The notes: generated by a model from the sequence alone, not told the origin. DNA of 64,000 bases from CAZBUK01 sp964495085 (GCA_964495085.1 CAZBUK010000007.1:1-64000), one strand, 5' to 3'; counted from the stretch's first letter, positions 27,708 through 38,191 are shown. Numbers and translations: made by a program.

Positions 27708-30185
27708 ATGATCCTGCAAGAAGAACTGCTATCCCCGGGTAAGGGATCTCAATCGCGTCCGGCCGCGGTGCTCTCGGTGTTTTTCGTTTCGGGCATCGTT
27801 CTCGGCGATATTTTACCCGATTTCGGCAACGCCGCCGTCTTGGCGCTGTCCGTCGTTACGGTATCCCTCCTCTGCTGCTTCTTCCTATTCCGAAGAGATA
27901 TCTTCCTACCGCTGATCGCGATAATATTCGTCATGCTCGGCTGCCTGAAGTATCAGTCCGAAATCCGTAATTCATACACGCCCGTCTTCGCCGAGATGAG
28001 CGAAGCAGGGCAGTCGGTTCTGGTCTGGGGAACGGTTGTCGATCGCCCGGGGCACCGGCAAGACAGAACGCGGTTTACGATTCGTACGGATTCTCTGACG
28101 GACGGCGCGGCTGCTTTCCGGGTCAGAGCAGACCTCCTGGTAGCGGCATCGCCGGATCAACGATATGATAGGATGCCGATCGCACTCGAATATGGCGATT
28201 ATCTGCTTCTGCACGGCCGGATATCGGTTCCAGCCGGAAGAAGAAATCCTTACGATCGCGATATTATCAGGGCGCTGCACCTGAACAATATCTCGGCCCT
28301 GCTGTATGTCCGGGGGAATTACAATATCGAGCGTCTGGACAGCCGCGGGAATGCTCTCATCCGCAGGGTCATAATCCCGGCGCGCACGCATATCGACGAT
28401 GCCATTGCCAGATGGATTCCCGGCGAGGCATCGAATTTTCTTCGCGGATTGCTCCTCGGCGATCGAAGCAGTATCGATCCCGACGTGCAACGATCGTTCG
28501 TCAACGCCGGAGTGATTCATGTACTCGCGGTCTCGGGGTTGCACGTCGGCATTGTCACTGTGATCTGCTTCAGCCTTCTCGGTTTTTTACGTCTCACCGG
28601 CACCGTACGAGTCCTCTGTACCGTTGCAGGTCTCATATTCTTCATGCTTCTCACGGGATCCGCTCCATCGGTGGTTCGCGCAACGATTATGGCATCGATC
28701 ATACTGATCGGAACTGTCGTGCAACGCCGTAGCGATATTTATAATTCGATATCGGTTTCCGCGCTTATCATACTCGTATTCGACGCGCGCCAGTTATTTC
28801 TGCCCTCATTTCAATTATCCTACGCTGCTGTACTCGCCATTGTGTATTTGTATCCCAGAATGAACCGGATCATGCAGACCGTCTCTCCCATACTCTACCG
28901 GATATCGATGACCCGTTATTTCACGCAGTTGTTCCTGGTATCGGCCGCGGCTCAAATCGGCACCCTTCCCTTTACGGCTATCTACTTCGAACGAATCAGC
29001 TTGGCCGCCCTGGGCGTCAACCTGCTGATCGTTCCTGCGGTCGGGTTGATTATATCCTTCGGCTTCGCGATGTCGCTCTTCAGTCTCCTGAATACGACGA
29101 TCGGCATGCTGTATGCCGAAGCGGCATACGGACTCCTTTTCGGCTCTCTGAAGGTAATACGCTTGACCGGTTCATTGACGTTCGCATCGATCGAGGTGTT
29201 CGGGTTGACGCTTCCGGGCGCGTTGCTCTTCTACTCGATCGTCCTCCTTCTGATCAATCTACCCGATCCCGCGATGTTCCGGCGTGCTTTACTCATATTG
29301 CTGGTATGTCTCAATATCTATGTCTACTACTCGGTGTTTTCTTCGCAGGCGGAAACCGGTCCGGTTCTCAAAGTAACTATGATCGACGTCGGACAGGGCG
29401 ATGCGCTGTTGCTGGAGTTTCCGCACGGCGAGACCCTGCTCTATGATGCAGGTCCCAGAACTCAAGCCTACGATGCGGGAGAGCGAATCGTTGTGCCGTA
29501 TCTGAAAAAGCATGGCGTCGGAACGATCGACGCAGCAGTAATATCGCATGCCCATGCCGATCATTTCGGCGGGTTGGCCGCGGTGATCCGGGAAATCGAT
29601 GTGGGACGGATTTATGCATCTGCCCAGCATTCAGGCAACCGGTGGTATTCCGATCTCCTCTCCGAGCTCGAAGAAAGAAGCATACCGTATATACCGATCC
29701 GCGCAGGAGAAAGGATCGAAGGTTTCACGAATGCCAGAGTTTATGTGGTCCATCCGTCGCCTGTGTTCATTCAGTCGCCCGGCGATGACCGGCATTGGAA
29801 TCTGAACAATGCCTCTGTTGTTCTGCTTGTGCAGTACGGCAATTTCAGGATACTCCTGACAGGGGATGCAGAAACGGAGGCGGAAGGGTATATGGACTTT
29901 ATCTTCGGAGACTTTCTCGATGCCGAGGTACTGAAAGCCGGCCATCATGGCTCGAATACCAGCAGCACCCGGAGGTTACTTAATTCCGTACGCCCACATG
30001 ATGTACTAATCTCAGTGGGTCGGGAGAACCGGTTCAAACATCCGTCTGAGGAGATAATTCGTCGTTTCGAATCGAATAACATTCGGATATATCGTACCGA
30101 CCGTCACGGAGCCGTTGTCGTCGAAAGCTGCGGAACGGATATTCGGGTAACGCCGGTACGTGCAGCTCATGCGGAATTACCTTGA
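27708..30185 (+). CDS. comEC: ComEC/Rec2 DNA uptake channel
   Basis: An 825-residue polytopic protein that forms the inner-membrane channel for single-stranded DNA in natural transformation. An N-terminal hydrophobic part (four helices) precedes a DUF4131/OB-like soluble region (about residues 75-230), the competence domain with the diagnostic LAVSGLHVGIV motif near residue 280, further membrane helices, and a C-terminal metallo-beta-lactamase domain with VISHAHADHFGG, LTGDAE and AGHHGSNTS that may degrade the non-transported strand. All three domains are intact. A GAGGGAATAAGG site precedes the ATG. No other com genes are in the window. Confidence 0.96.
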   Translation: MILQEELLSPGKGSQSRPAAVLSVFFVSGIVLGDILPDFGNAAVLALSVVTVSLLCCFFLFRRDIFLPLIAIIFVMLGCLKYQSEIRNSYTPVFAEMSEAGQSVLVWGTVVDRPGHRQDRTRFTIRTDSLTDGAAAFRVRADLLVAASPDQRYDRMPIALEYGDYLLLHGRISVPAGRRNPYDRDIIRALHLNNISALLYVRGNYNIERLDSRGNALIRRVIIPARTHIDDAIARWIPGEASNFLRGLLLGDRSSIDPDVQRSFVNAGVIHVLAVSGLHVGIVTVICFSLLGFLRLTGTVRVLCTVAGLIFFMLLTGSAPSVVRATIMASIILIGTVVQRRSDIYNSISVSALIILVFDARQLFLPSFQLSYAAVLAIVYLYPRMNRIMQTVSPILYRISMTRYFTQLFLVSAAAQIGTLPFTAIYFERISLAALGVNLLIVPAVGLIISFGFAMSLFSLLNTTIGMLYAEAAYGLLFGSLKVIRLTGSLTFASIEVFGLTLPGALLFYSIVLLLINLPDPAMFRRALLILLVCLNIYVYYSVFSSQAETGPVLKVTMIDVGQGDALLLEFPHGETLLYDAGPRTQAYDAGERIVVPYLKKHGVGTIDAAVISHAHADHFGGLAAVIREIDVGRIYASAQHSGNRWYSDLLSELEERSIPYIPIRAGERIEGFTNARVYVVHPSPVFIQSPGDDRHWNLNNASVVLLVQYGNFRILLTGDAETEAEGYMDFIFGDFLDAEVLKAGHHGSNTSSTRRLLNSVRPHDVLISVGRENRFKHPSEEIIRRFESNNIRIYRTDRHGAVVVESCGTDIRVTPVRAAHAELP

Positions 30186-30210
30186 GACCGAGGAAAAAGT
30201 TTCGTATATT
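30182..30210 (+). promoter_or_regulatory. Candidate promoter overlapping comEC stop
   Basis: TTGAGA (30182-30187), a 17-base spacer and TATATT (30205-30210). The -35 overlaps the comEC stop codon and the -10 lies 47 bases before the lipoprotein start. Confidence 0.6.
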
Positions 30211-30257
30211 GCTACCGTAATAACCGGATTTTTTGCGTAATCAGGAAGGCAATTGCA

Positions 30258-31154
30258 GTGAAGGCAACAGTAAAGAATTTTTTCATTCGTGCAGCGGCAG
30301 GTTTATCATTACTATCGGTACTTTTCATAAACGCGTGCGACGACAGCAATCCGTTTACACCACCTGCCCCCAGAGACCGGGTATTTTACGGAATTGTGGA
30401 AGATGCAGAGGGAAACCCGCTCCCGAATGTTCTTCTATCCTTTTATAATCTGACACAGATCAACAACCGGCCCCCGGTTGAAACGGCTGTCAGCGGCGAC
30501 GACGGTACGTGGAGTGCAACCCTCACCATCACCGGCGAAACGGGTTATGACGTCGTATTTTCAAGATCCGGCTACAGTGATCTTATTGCGGAGAAGTACC
30601 TGTCGTATTCGCTCGATACAACCGATATCGGATCGGTGAAGCTCCCGGTCTACGACTTCGATGCGCTTTACCGGGTTGTCGTAACATGGAAAAGCGAGAA
30701 TCTTGATCTGGACGCTCACCTGACGGGTCCCGCGGACGGCGGAGAGAGGTTCCACCTTTATTGGAATAACCGCCAGGTTACAAAGGATACCGGCGAAACG
30801 ATCGCAAAGCTCGAGTTTGACAATCGGGCAAATTTCGGACCCGAAATCGTAACGATTTATGATCTCACCCCGGGACTTTTCAGATACTCCATTCATAATT
30901 ATTCCGCCGACAGATCGACCGAAGATTTTCGACTCTACCAATCCGGAGCAACCGTTCGAATATTCGGAGAGGATGGATTGAGATATACCTATGAAGTGAA
31001 AGGTACTGAAGAACGGACCGATTCCATCGCTAATGCATGGAGGGTGTTCGAGCTTGACGGCTCTTCGGGTGAGTTTTCTCCGGTCGACCAATTATTGAAT
31101 AACGTTGCCTTTGACGATAATGCGATGTTCAAGCCGAAATCGCCGCTCAGATAA
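30258..31154 (+). CDS. Lipoprotein with carboxypeptidase-regulatory-like and YfaP-like domains
   Basis: A 298-residue protein starting at GTG. The signal ends in VLFINAC, so C27 is the likely lipid anchor. Residues about 42-125 form a carboxypeptidase-regulatory-like beta sandwich (VFYGIVEDAEGNPLPNVLLS, then DDGTWSATL and SGYSDL). Residues about 135-245 carry the pattern VVTWKSENLDLDAHLTGP and FRYSIHNY that is seen in YfaP/DUF2135-type domains. It is probably a surface or periplasmic lipoprotein of unknown role. A 33-base gap separates it from the next gene. Confidence 0.82.
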   Translation: MKATVKNFFIRAAAGLSLLSVLFINACDDSNPFTPPAPRDRVFYGIVEDAEGNPLPNVLLSFYNLTQINNRPPVETAVSGDDGTWSATLTITGETGYDVVFSRSGYSDLIAEKYLSYSLDTTDIGSVKLPVYDFDALYRVVVTWKSENLDLDAHLTGPADGGERFHLYWNNRQVTKDTGETIAKLEFDNRANFGPEIVTIYDLTPGLFRYSIHNYSADRSTEDFRLYQSGATVRIFGEDGLRYTYEVKGTEERTDSIANAWRVFELDGSSGEFSPVDQLLNNVAFDDNAMFKPKSPLR

Positions 31155-31187
31155 CCCTACTCCCATCAGAACTCTTACAACCGGAAC

Positions 31188-31775
31188 ATGGTCGAGACGC
31201 TTGTTGACGATTTAATACGCTCAATTCATTCGGAAGCGATGAAAGAGATCCTTTCCGGACTACGAGACATCCGTCCTGCCCTCGTCTTCGAAAACCGTAC
31301 ATCGACAGAACTAAAAAGGAAACTGGATTCGATCGTGCTGACCGATCTCTTTTCACCCGTCGATATATTCGATTTAGCGCGCGCAAAGACCGTTAAGAGC
31401 GGTCTCTATCTGTGGAACGACTGCATGGAAGCATCTCACAGCCTGGCTCAGGAGGTTGAAAATCCGGAAGGCAGCTATATGCATGCAATCATCCACAGAC
31501 GGGAACCGGATTATGCAAACTCCGGATACTGGTATGCACGCGCCGGTGAACATCCGGTATATGAACTGATTCTGGATTTCGCCCGCGAAAAAACCGACAA
31601 ATCCGGATATTCGGAGCTTGGATCCAAAAAGAATTGGAACTGGCGTCTCTTTAACAAGCTCTGCCGCGAGTCGGTAGAAGCCGGCCAAACGGGGGATCCG
31701 GTACTCACCGAGATTCAGCTTGCGGAATTGGTTTTCCTTCTCACTCACTCCTATCGACACGCCATCGCGAAATAA
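31188..31775 (+). CDS. Conserved hypothetical protein, 195 aa
   Basis: A soluble, mostly helical 195-residue protein. The central block GLYLWNDCMEASHSLAQEV, ending in NPEGSYMHAIIHRREPDY and followed by SGYWYARAGEHPVYE, is one I associate with a conserved but unnamed bacterial family. The clustered His, Arg, Glu and Tyr residues of that block look like an active or binding site. The C-terminus has a second helix pair ending in LVFLLTHSYRHAI. No function is assigned. It lies between a lipoprotein and the GH2-like gene but has no clear promoter of its own. Confidence 0.78.
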   Translation: MVETLVDDLIRSIHSEAMKEILSGLRDIRPALVFENRTSTELKRKLDSIVLTDLFSPVDIFDLARAKTVKSGLYLWNDCMEASHSLAQEVENPEGSYMHAIIHRREPDYANSGYWYARAGEHPVYELILDFAREKTDKSGYSELGSKKNWNWRLFNKLCRESVEAGQTGDPVLTEIQLAELVFLLTHSYRHAIAK

Positions 31776-31831
31776 CGAGACCTTTTCCATTTTCAACACG
31801 GTAAATTCGAGTCGTAAATAGCTTATTTTCA

Positions 31832-31860
31832 TTGATTTCGCTAAAATTATTTTGTATATT
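31832..31860 (+). promoter_or_regulatory. Candidate promoter for GH2-like/smc run
   Basis: TTGATT (31832-31837), a 17-base spacer and TATATT (31855-31860) in an AT-rich 161-base gap, about 75 bases before the TTG start of the GH2-like gene. The genes from here to lpxK are closely spaced. Confidence 0.6.
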
Positions 31861-31936
31861 TCATACTTATACGAATTGCCGTAAGTACTTATATTAAAGC
31901 AGTTTAGCAATTAATACCAGGTATTGCAGGAAACCA

Positions 31937-34573
31937 TTGAATATCAGATCAGCCATAATCCTGTCGCCGCCATCCCTCCGATTTTTACTCCTTTTCATGT
32001 TCGTTATTTCTACGTTCGTAAAAATATTTTCCCAGGAAAATCAATTCGTCGGAAGCGGATTTCCGACAACGCCTCTCTTGACCGGCGGTACGATCAACGA
32101 TAGTCCGACACGTCATAAAATCGATCTCTCGGGGATATGGGAGGTGAGCGTGGATGGTGACGAAGCGATCCGGGTCGCCGTTCCTTCCGCCTTCGATGGT
32201 GTTGCCGAGCTTCAGTATGAACGAACGTTTACCATACCCGATACACTCCTGGGACGGTCGTCGATCGAGCTGGTCGCATACGGCATCAACTACACTGCAG
32301 AGATATGGATCAACGATACCTTTATCGGCAACCATAACGGCGGGTATACCAGTTTTTCGTTTCCGGTATCTCCCGAGATTCTGAACCACTCAGGGCCGAA
32401 CCGTATCTATGTCGCAACGTCCAATACATTACGGACGAGGGATACGGTTCCGATCAGATCGCAGATGGGGACCGAGCGGAATTTCGGCGGTATATTCAGG
32501 GATATATATCTGCTCATCGCTCCAGAAGTTTCTATACATCAGGCTCAGGTAAAAACAACTTTTCTTGACGGTTATACGGCTGCGGAGATGAATATTCAGG
32601 TTACCGCCGGCTGGAAACATGTGCTGCCTGAAGATGTCATCACACCCGATCCCGAATTCAGCGAAAACACGTACGAGATAGGGGCGGAGCTGCTCGACGG
32701 GAGCAGGGGATTTGTGATCGCACAGAGTCAGCGCGTCAGGCTTAATTTCAGTGAGAATCGGTTAACCGAAGGCAACTTCCGGCTTATTGTCAGAAATCCA
32801 CGTCTCTGGTCTCCCGATAACCCCGATCTGTATTTGCTTTCGCTTGTACTCTATCGGAACGGAGCAGTGCATGACCGCTCCGGCATTGTATACGGATTCA
32901 GGGACATAGCCGTACGGGGTGCATCGATTCTTCTGAACGGGCAACCCTTCCGGGGCCGCGGGGTAGTCTACCATGAATATCATCCCGATTTCGGATCCGC
33001 GATCAATTATGAAGTAATGGAACGGGATGTTGCGTTAATGAAGATCGCGAATATCAATCTGGTCAGAATATTGCACCGGCCGCCGCATCCACACCTGCTG
33101 ACCTTGTTCGACCGGTACGGCATTCTTTGTATGATCGAGATACCTGTGGTGAACGTTCCCGGCCAGATTCTCAGAAATTCCAATTTTCTTTCCGTCGCGA
33201 AAACATATCTTCAGGAAACGATCATTCGCGACCGCAATCATCCCTCGGTGCTCGCATGGGGGCTCGGGGACGATATCGAAGCTCCTCATCAGGGAGCGAT
33301 ACATTACATACAACAGCTCACGGAACATGGCAGAAACTTCGACGATCGGCCGTATTACGCGGCAAGCCGGTTTCCGTCGAATGAAAGAATATCCGATTAC
33401 CTGGAGTTTGCGGTCATCAACATTCCTCCCGGTATGGGACAGGAATCGCTTCCCGTGCTGACCCATTGGAAATCCAGAAATCAGGAAAAACCGCTCTTCA
33501 TCGGGAAACTAGGCTCATACGTGGAACCCGGCAACCTGGGCGGATACAGCGATCCGCATTCGTACGAAGCGCAGGCACGCTACCTGCTCCAGATGATGGA
33601 GCAATTACGTGATATGGCCGTTACGGGAATTCTGGTCAATTCATTCGCTGACTGGCAGGGGGCCAGGCCGAGTATGGTGATACCGGGCAACGACTATACG
33701 CTGCATTCCCTCGGCATCCTGAGCGCCGACCGGAAGCAACGGCGCGGATTCGAGATTGTCAAGGCTCTCTATCGGGGTGAGAAAATACCCCCGCTCATTG
33801 TCGGAAAAGCTTCCGGCGGCACCCCCATAGAATACGTTTTCGGAGGCTTTATCGTTCTGATCGGATTCGCCTATATTCTGAACGCGAGCAGGCGGTTCAG
33901 GGAGAACGTCCAACGCTCTCTCTTCAGACCTTATAATTTCTTTGCCGACGTACGCGATCAAAGAATTCTTTCCGGCTTCCATACGATCTATCTCGGTATT
34001 CTGATATCCCTTACGGTCGGCATGACGTTGGCGAGTTTTCTGCAGCATTACCAGTATAATCAAATTCTCGATTTCGGTTTCTCTCATTTTTTAATTTCGG
34101 ATTCGTTGAAGATTTTTCTCGCGGACGCTCTGGATCAGACCTGGCAGCTGATTCTTCTGTTGTCCGTGATCTGTCTTGCCGTTCTTATCGTGACCGCGAT
34201 CTTAATCCAGGTCTGTTCCGTTTTCGTGAAAACGCGGGTACTTTTTTCACATTCGTACATCGTCGCTTTCTGGTCCGCTCTGCCGTTCGTGGGATTTATA
34301 CCGCTGGCAATGATATTATATAACGTGCTGGAGACGGAATTCTATGTAGTGCCGATTCTGGGTCTTCTTGGATTGATGGGATTATGGGTGATGTTCAGAT
34401 TGTTTAAGGGCATGTCAATCATCTACGACGTACTTTCGTTTCGCGTTTATGTGATCGGGATATTTGCGGTGGTCTCTATAAACGGCATCATGCTACTTAT
34501 CAGTGAATACGCACAGGCAACGTTCACGTATCTCGGTTTCTTTGTGAACCTGATCGAAGGTTTCAAAATCTAA
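31937..34573 (+). CDS. Membrane-anchored GH2-like protein without catalytic residues
   Basis: An 878-residue protein with an N-terminal hydrophobic segment (FLLLFMFVISTFVKIF). Residues about 55-200 match the GH2 sugar-binding jelly roll (DLSGIWEVSVDGDE, EIWINDTFIGNHNGGY), followed by an immunoglobulin-like domain and a TIM barrel (LNGQPFRGRGVVYHEYHPDF, LVRILHRPPHPHLL). The usual NE acid/base pair is replaced by D445-D446 in AWGLGDDIE, and the TEfG nucleophile region reads IGKLGSYVE (about 522-530). From about residue 630 the protein continues into at least five membrane helices resembling a Yip1-type domain. The start is a TTG at 31937 with CAGGAAACC upstream. It is likely a binding or sensing protein on the periplasmic face. 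Confidence 0.8.
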   Translation: MNIRSAIILSPPSLRFLLLFMFVISTFVKIFSQENQFVGSGFPTTPLLTGGTINDSPTRHKIDLSGIWEVSVDGDEAIRVAVPSAFDGVAELQYERTFTIPDTLLGRSSIELVAYGINYTAEIWINDTFIGNHNGGYTSFSFPVSPEILNHSGPNRIYVATSNTLRTRDTVPIRSQMGTERNFGGIFRDIYLLIAPEVSIHQAQVKTTFLDGYTAAEMNIQVTAGWKHVLPEDVITPDPEFSENTYEIGAELLDGSRGFVIAQSQRVRLNFSENRLTEGNFRLIVRNPRLWSPDNPDLYLLSLVLYRNGAVHDRSGIVYGFRDIAVRGASILLNGQPFRGRGVVYHEYHPDFGSAINYEVMERDVALMKIANINLVRILHRPPHPHLLTLFDRYGILCMIEIPVVNVPGQILRNSNFLSVAKTYLQETIIRDRNHPSVLAWGLGDDIEAPHQGAIHYIQQLTEHGRNFDDRPYYAASRFPSNERISDYLEFAVINIPPGMGQESLPVLTHWKSRNQEKPLFIGKLGSYVEPGNLGGYSDPHSYEAQARYLLQMMEQLRDMAVTGILVNSFADWQGARPSMVIPGNDYTLHSLGILSADRKQRRGFEIVKALYRGEKIPPLIVGKASGGTPIEYVFGGFIVLIGFAYILNASRRFRENVQRSLFRPYNFFADVRDQRILSGFHTIYLGILISLTVGMTLASFLQHYQYNQILDFGFSHFLISDSLKIFLADALDQTWQLILLLSVICLAVLIVTAILIQVCSVFVKTRVLFSHSYIVAFWSALPFVGFIPLAMILYNVLETEFYVVPILGLLGLMGLWVMFRLFKGMSIIYDVLSFRVYVIGIFAVVSINGIMLLISEYAQATFTYLGFFVNLIEGFKI

Positions 34574-34599
34574 TTCAAGAAGGGGCGGAAGGCGGAACG

Positions 34600-37500
34600 A
34601 TGTATCTATCGCGGCTCGACATTTTCGGTTTCAAATCCTTCGCACAGCGAGTGCATCTGACGTTCGATTCGGGTATGACTGCCATCGTCGGTCCGAACGG
34701 ATGCGGCAAGACGAATATTGTCGATGCGATCCGTTGGGTCCTGGGCGAACAGCGTTCGAGCACGCTTCGAAGCGATAAGATGGAAGATGTGATCTTCAAC
34801 GGCACCGATAAGCGGAAACCGCTCGGGATGGCCGAAGCGATTCTTACCATTCAGAATACCAGGGGGATCCTGCCGACGGAGTATTCCGAAGTGACCATAG
34901 GACGGCGGCTCTACAGATCCGGCGAGAGCGAGTACCTGCTCAACGGCGGGGTCTGCCGCCTCAAGGATATCATCGATCTTTTCATGGATACCGGCATGGG
35001 GGCGAATGCATACTCGGTCATCGAATTGAAGATGATCGAGATTATTCTGAGCGATAAAACCGATGAACGCCGCCGGCTCTTCGAAGAAGCTGCGGGGGTA
35101 ACCCGGTATAAACATCGCCGGAAGGAAGCCTACCGGCGTCTCGAACAGGTGCAGCAGGACCTCATGCGGGTGAACGACATCATCAAAGAGGTCCAGAAGA
35201 CCGTTAATTCGTTGGAACGCCAGGCGAGGAAAGCGGAGGAGTACAATTCGCTCTCGGTCGAGCTGAAAAAAATAGAGATCGATCTGATCGAGCATGAATA
35301 TGCCGCGGTCCACGCACAACACCGTACTCTTAAATCGCGGCTCAAGAGCGCGGTGGACGATAAGAACAGAATCGACGAAGAACTCTCCCGACGCGAAGCG
35401 CTCCTGGACGTTCTCCGGGATGAGATGAGCGAGGTGGAGGCGGCCCTCAGCGAAACACTCCGCGATTATCAGAACATCCGCGAAGAGATCCATCTCGTCG
35501 AACAGGAAAAGATTAGAGCCACCGAACGGAGCCGGACGCTGCAAGATGCCTCGAAACGGTATGAGCAGGAAAATATAGCGGCTCTGAATCAGTCGGGACG
35601 GCTCGAGGAATCGAAGCGCAAACTCCGCGAGCAGATACTAAAAGCGGAAGCGGAGATACATCAGCTCGAAACAGAACTCGGGCAGAAACAGAACGACGTG
35701 GAAGCACTTGCGGGAAAGGTCGAACGGAAGAAAAAAGAGCTCCGGGCCGAGCAGGATGGGGTCATCGAGGTCCTGAAACTCATCGGCGAGAATCGCAGCG
35801 AGCAGGAACGGAGCAAAGCGCGGGTCGATAATATCAACGGCCGGCTCGAACGGGCTGAAGAAGAGAACCTGCATTATCGATCCGAGATAAAACAGATCGA
35901 TGAGAAAATCTCGGTTCTCACTTCGGATCATAAAATACTACGCCAGCAGTTCGTCGAAGCTGAGGTAAAACTGTACCGGTCCGAGAACCAAAAGAAATCG
36001 ATTCTCGAGGAAACCGAACGAGTCCGCCACCGGCTCTTCGATCTGAAAAGTATGGCCGAGCGCATACAAACCCGGATGCAATTTATTCGCGGCTTGATCG
36101 AATCGAATGACGGCGTTTCAGAGGGAACCCAGTTTTTACTTCAGGATACGTCGTGGAGCTCAAACCCCGGAGCCATTACCACGCTCGGAGAATCTATCCG
36201 GACAGAAGCCCGGTACCGAGTTGCCGTCGAGACAGTGCTCGGTGAGGCCGCCGGATATGTCGTCAGCAGGACATCCTCCGAGGCGAATACGGGCATCGAA
36301 CTGCTCAGGCGATCCGGAAAAGGGAAAGTTACTTTCATCTGTGTCGATCGTATCGGCATACCCGAGAGGCAACCCGGACGAGGTGCCTTGCCGGGCGGAG
36401 CAGTGGCGTTCGTAAGCGATGTGGTCTCCGGCCCGGACGAGCTGAAACCGGTTCTGGATGCGCTCTGCACCGGAGTGGTTATCGTACCGGATCTGGATAT
36501 CGCGAGGAACATCATTGGTGCGTCGGAATCGGTCTGGGAATGCGTTACCCTCGACGGCGAACGCCTCTCGCGAAGCGGCGTCATACGCGGCGGGAGCCCC
36601 CGTGCCGACGAGGGAAGATCAATCGGGAAAAAACAACAGCTCGAAGAATTGACTGCGGAACAGGAAGCGATCGCAGAAAAACAAGCCGAACTAGAGGAAA
36701 CGCTCAGACAGAAAACGGCTCTTGCCGACTCGATCGATCAGAAGGCGGAAACCGAAGAAGTCAAGGGCTTCGAGAAACGCATCGCCGCAATCGAAATACG
36801 CATCGCGCAGCTTCAGTTCGAGAAAAAACGGGCGGAAGAAGCGATCGAAAGAAACGATATGCAATCCTACGAGCTGCGAAAAGAAATCGATGGACTCCGG
36901 GAAACGCTCGAAAGTTACCAGCCGAAGATCGACGCTCTCGAGCTGAGCAGGTCCGAGACCGAACAACGAGTCGGCATGTTCGTCGAAGAACTCGATCGGA
37001 TCGAAGCCGAATACAACCGCCGTCAAGGTGCGCTCAATCAGCTCTCCGTGAAAAGACTCGATAGGATCAACGCCCGAGAGAAGCTCGAACGCGAGATCGA
37101 GTTTGCGGACGGGAAGCTTGCCGAGCTGGCTTCAGCGCTGGAATACCGAACCGTCGAGATCTCACAGGCGGCGAATGAATTGAAAAATCTGAAAGTCAGT
37201 ATCTCCGAAGCCGACGAAAAAATCGCCGTCTTCGGACAGGAGCTCGAAACTATCGACACAAAACGGGAAGAGATCGAACAAAAACACGGGTCGAAACGGC
37301 TTCAGATTCAAACGATCTCGAGTGAGATCAAGGACGAACGACGCCTCAGGGACGACTCGCTCTCCATCACCCATGAACTGGAAATGAAAGTCAACGAGCT
37401 GTGGCTCAGGCTGCAGACGCTCGACGAGCGGGCTCGCGAGGAACTCGAGATAACACTCGAATTGAAGACCTATCCCGAAGACGACGCGTTCGATATGCCC

Positions 37501-38190
37501 GGGGCGCGTGAGCGGATACATGAAATGAAGAATCGGATCCGCAGGCTCGGCGGAGTAAATTTCGCAGCGTTCGAAGAGTATGAGAACGAAACGGAACGGC
37601 TCAAATTTCTTCAGAGCCAGAGCAGCGATCTGCTCGAAGCGGAGAATACGCTCATCGAGACAATCGATGAGATTAATTCTACGGCCCAGCAGAAATTTAC
37701 CGAAACCTTCTCCCTCATCAGAGAGAATTTTATCAAGACATTCAAAAGTTTGTTCGAGGAAGGGGATGAATGCGATCTCCGCCTGATCAACGATCCGGGA
37801 CGCGACGAGGCGATTGCCGTGTTCGATCCATTGGAAGCCCGCATCGAAATAATTGCGAAGCCGCGCGGCAAACGGCCGACATCCATTTCGCTCCTCTCCG
37901 GGGGCGAGAAAACCCTGACAGCGATTGCCCTGCTCTTCGCCATCTATCTTGTCAAACCGAGTCCGTTCTGCATACTCGATGAGGTTGACGCGCCGCTCGA
38001 TGATTCGAATATCGACCGGTTTACCAATATGCTTCACAAGTTTTCGGATAACACGCAGTTTATTGTCGTGACGCACAACAAACGGACCATGGAAGCTGCA
38101 GGCGCGATGTACGGCGTGACCATGGAAGAAAAGGGCGTATCGAAGCTTGTATCGGTACGGTTTGACGAGACTACCGCGGCGGTCAATTAA
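34600..38190 (+). CDS. smc: Chromosome segregation protein SMC
   Basis: An 1196-residue SMC ATPase, the core of the bacterial condensin. Walker A is GPNGCGKTN at residues 31-39; long coiled coils flank a hinge at about residues 510-680 (the GAITTLGESI to GEVLSRSGVIRGG-like region, with GGSPR at its end); the C-terminal head holds the signature LLSGGEKTLTAIALLFA and Walker B CILDEVDAPLD. Length is typical. It begins 26 bases after the GH2-like gene and the next gene starts 1 base after its stop. No scpA or scpB is seen in the window. Confidence 0.97.
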   Translation: MYLSRLDIFGFKSFAQRVHLTFDSGMTAIVGPNGCGKTNIVDAIRWVLGEQRSSTLRSDKMEDVIFNGTDKRKPLGMAEAILTIQNTRGILPTEYSEVTIGRRLYRSGESEYLLNGGVCRLKDIIDLFMDTGMGANAYSVIELKMIEIILSDKTDERRRLFEEAAGVTRYKHRRKEAYRRLEQVQQDLMRVNDIIKEVQKTVNSLERQARKAEEYNSLSVELKKIEIDLIEHEYAAVHAQHRTLKSRLKSAVDDKNRIDEELSRREALLDVLRDEMSEVEAALSETLRDYQNIREEIHLVEQEKIRATERSRTLQDASKRYEQENIAALNQSGRLEESKRKLREQILKAEAEIHQLETELGQKQNDVEALAGKVERKKKELRAEQDGVIEVLKLIGENRSEQERSKARVDNINGRLERAEEENLHYRSEIKQIDEKISVLTSDHKILRQQFVEAEVKLYRSENQKKSILEETERVRHRLFDLKSMAERIQTRMQFIRGLIESNDGVSEGTQFLLQDTSWSSNPGAITTLGESIRTEARYRVAVETVLGEAAGYVVSRTSSEANTGIELLRRSGKGKVTFICVDRIGIPERQPGRGALPGGAVAFVSDVVSGPDELKPVLDALCTGVVIVPDLDIARNIIGASESVWECVTLDGERLSRSGVIRGGSPRADEGRSIGKKQQLEELTAEQEAIAEKQAELEETLRQKTALADSIDQKAETEEVKGFEKRIAAIEIRIAQLQFEKKRAEEAIERNDMQSYELRKEIDGLRETLESYQPKIDALELSRSETEQRVGMFVEELDRIEAEYNRRQGALNQLSVKRLDRINAREKLEREIEFADGKLAELASALEYRTVEISQAANELKNLKVSISEADEKIAVFGQELETIDTKREEIEQKHGSKRLQIQTISSEIKDERRLRDDSLSITHELEMKVNELWLRLQTLDERAREELEITLELKTYPEDDAFDMPGARERIHEMKNRIRRLGGVNFAAFEEYENETERLKFLQSQSSDLLEAENTLIETIDEINSTAQQKFTETFSLIRENFIKTFKSLFEEGDECDLRLINDPGRDEAIAVFDPLEARIEIIAKPRGKRPTSISLLSGGEKTLTAIALLFAIYLVKPSPFCILDEVDAPLDDSNIDRFTNMLHKFSDNTQFIVVTHNKRTMEAAGAMYGVTMEEKGVSKLVSVRFDETTAAVN

Positions 38191-38191
38191 T

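Noticed and set aside
31937..34573. Annotation as an active beta-galactosidase or beta-glucuronidase
   Set aside because: Both expected catalytic Glu positions are replaced, so naming an activity from the GH2 fold would mislead.
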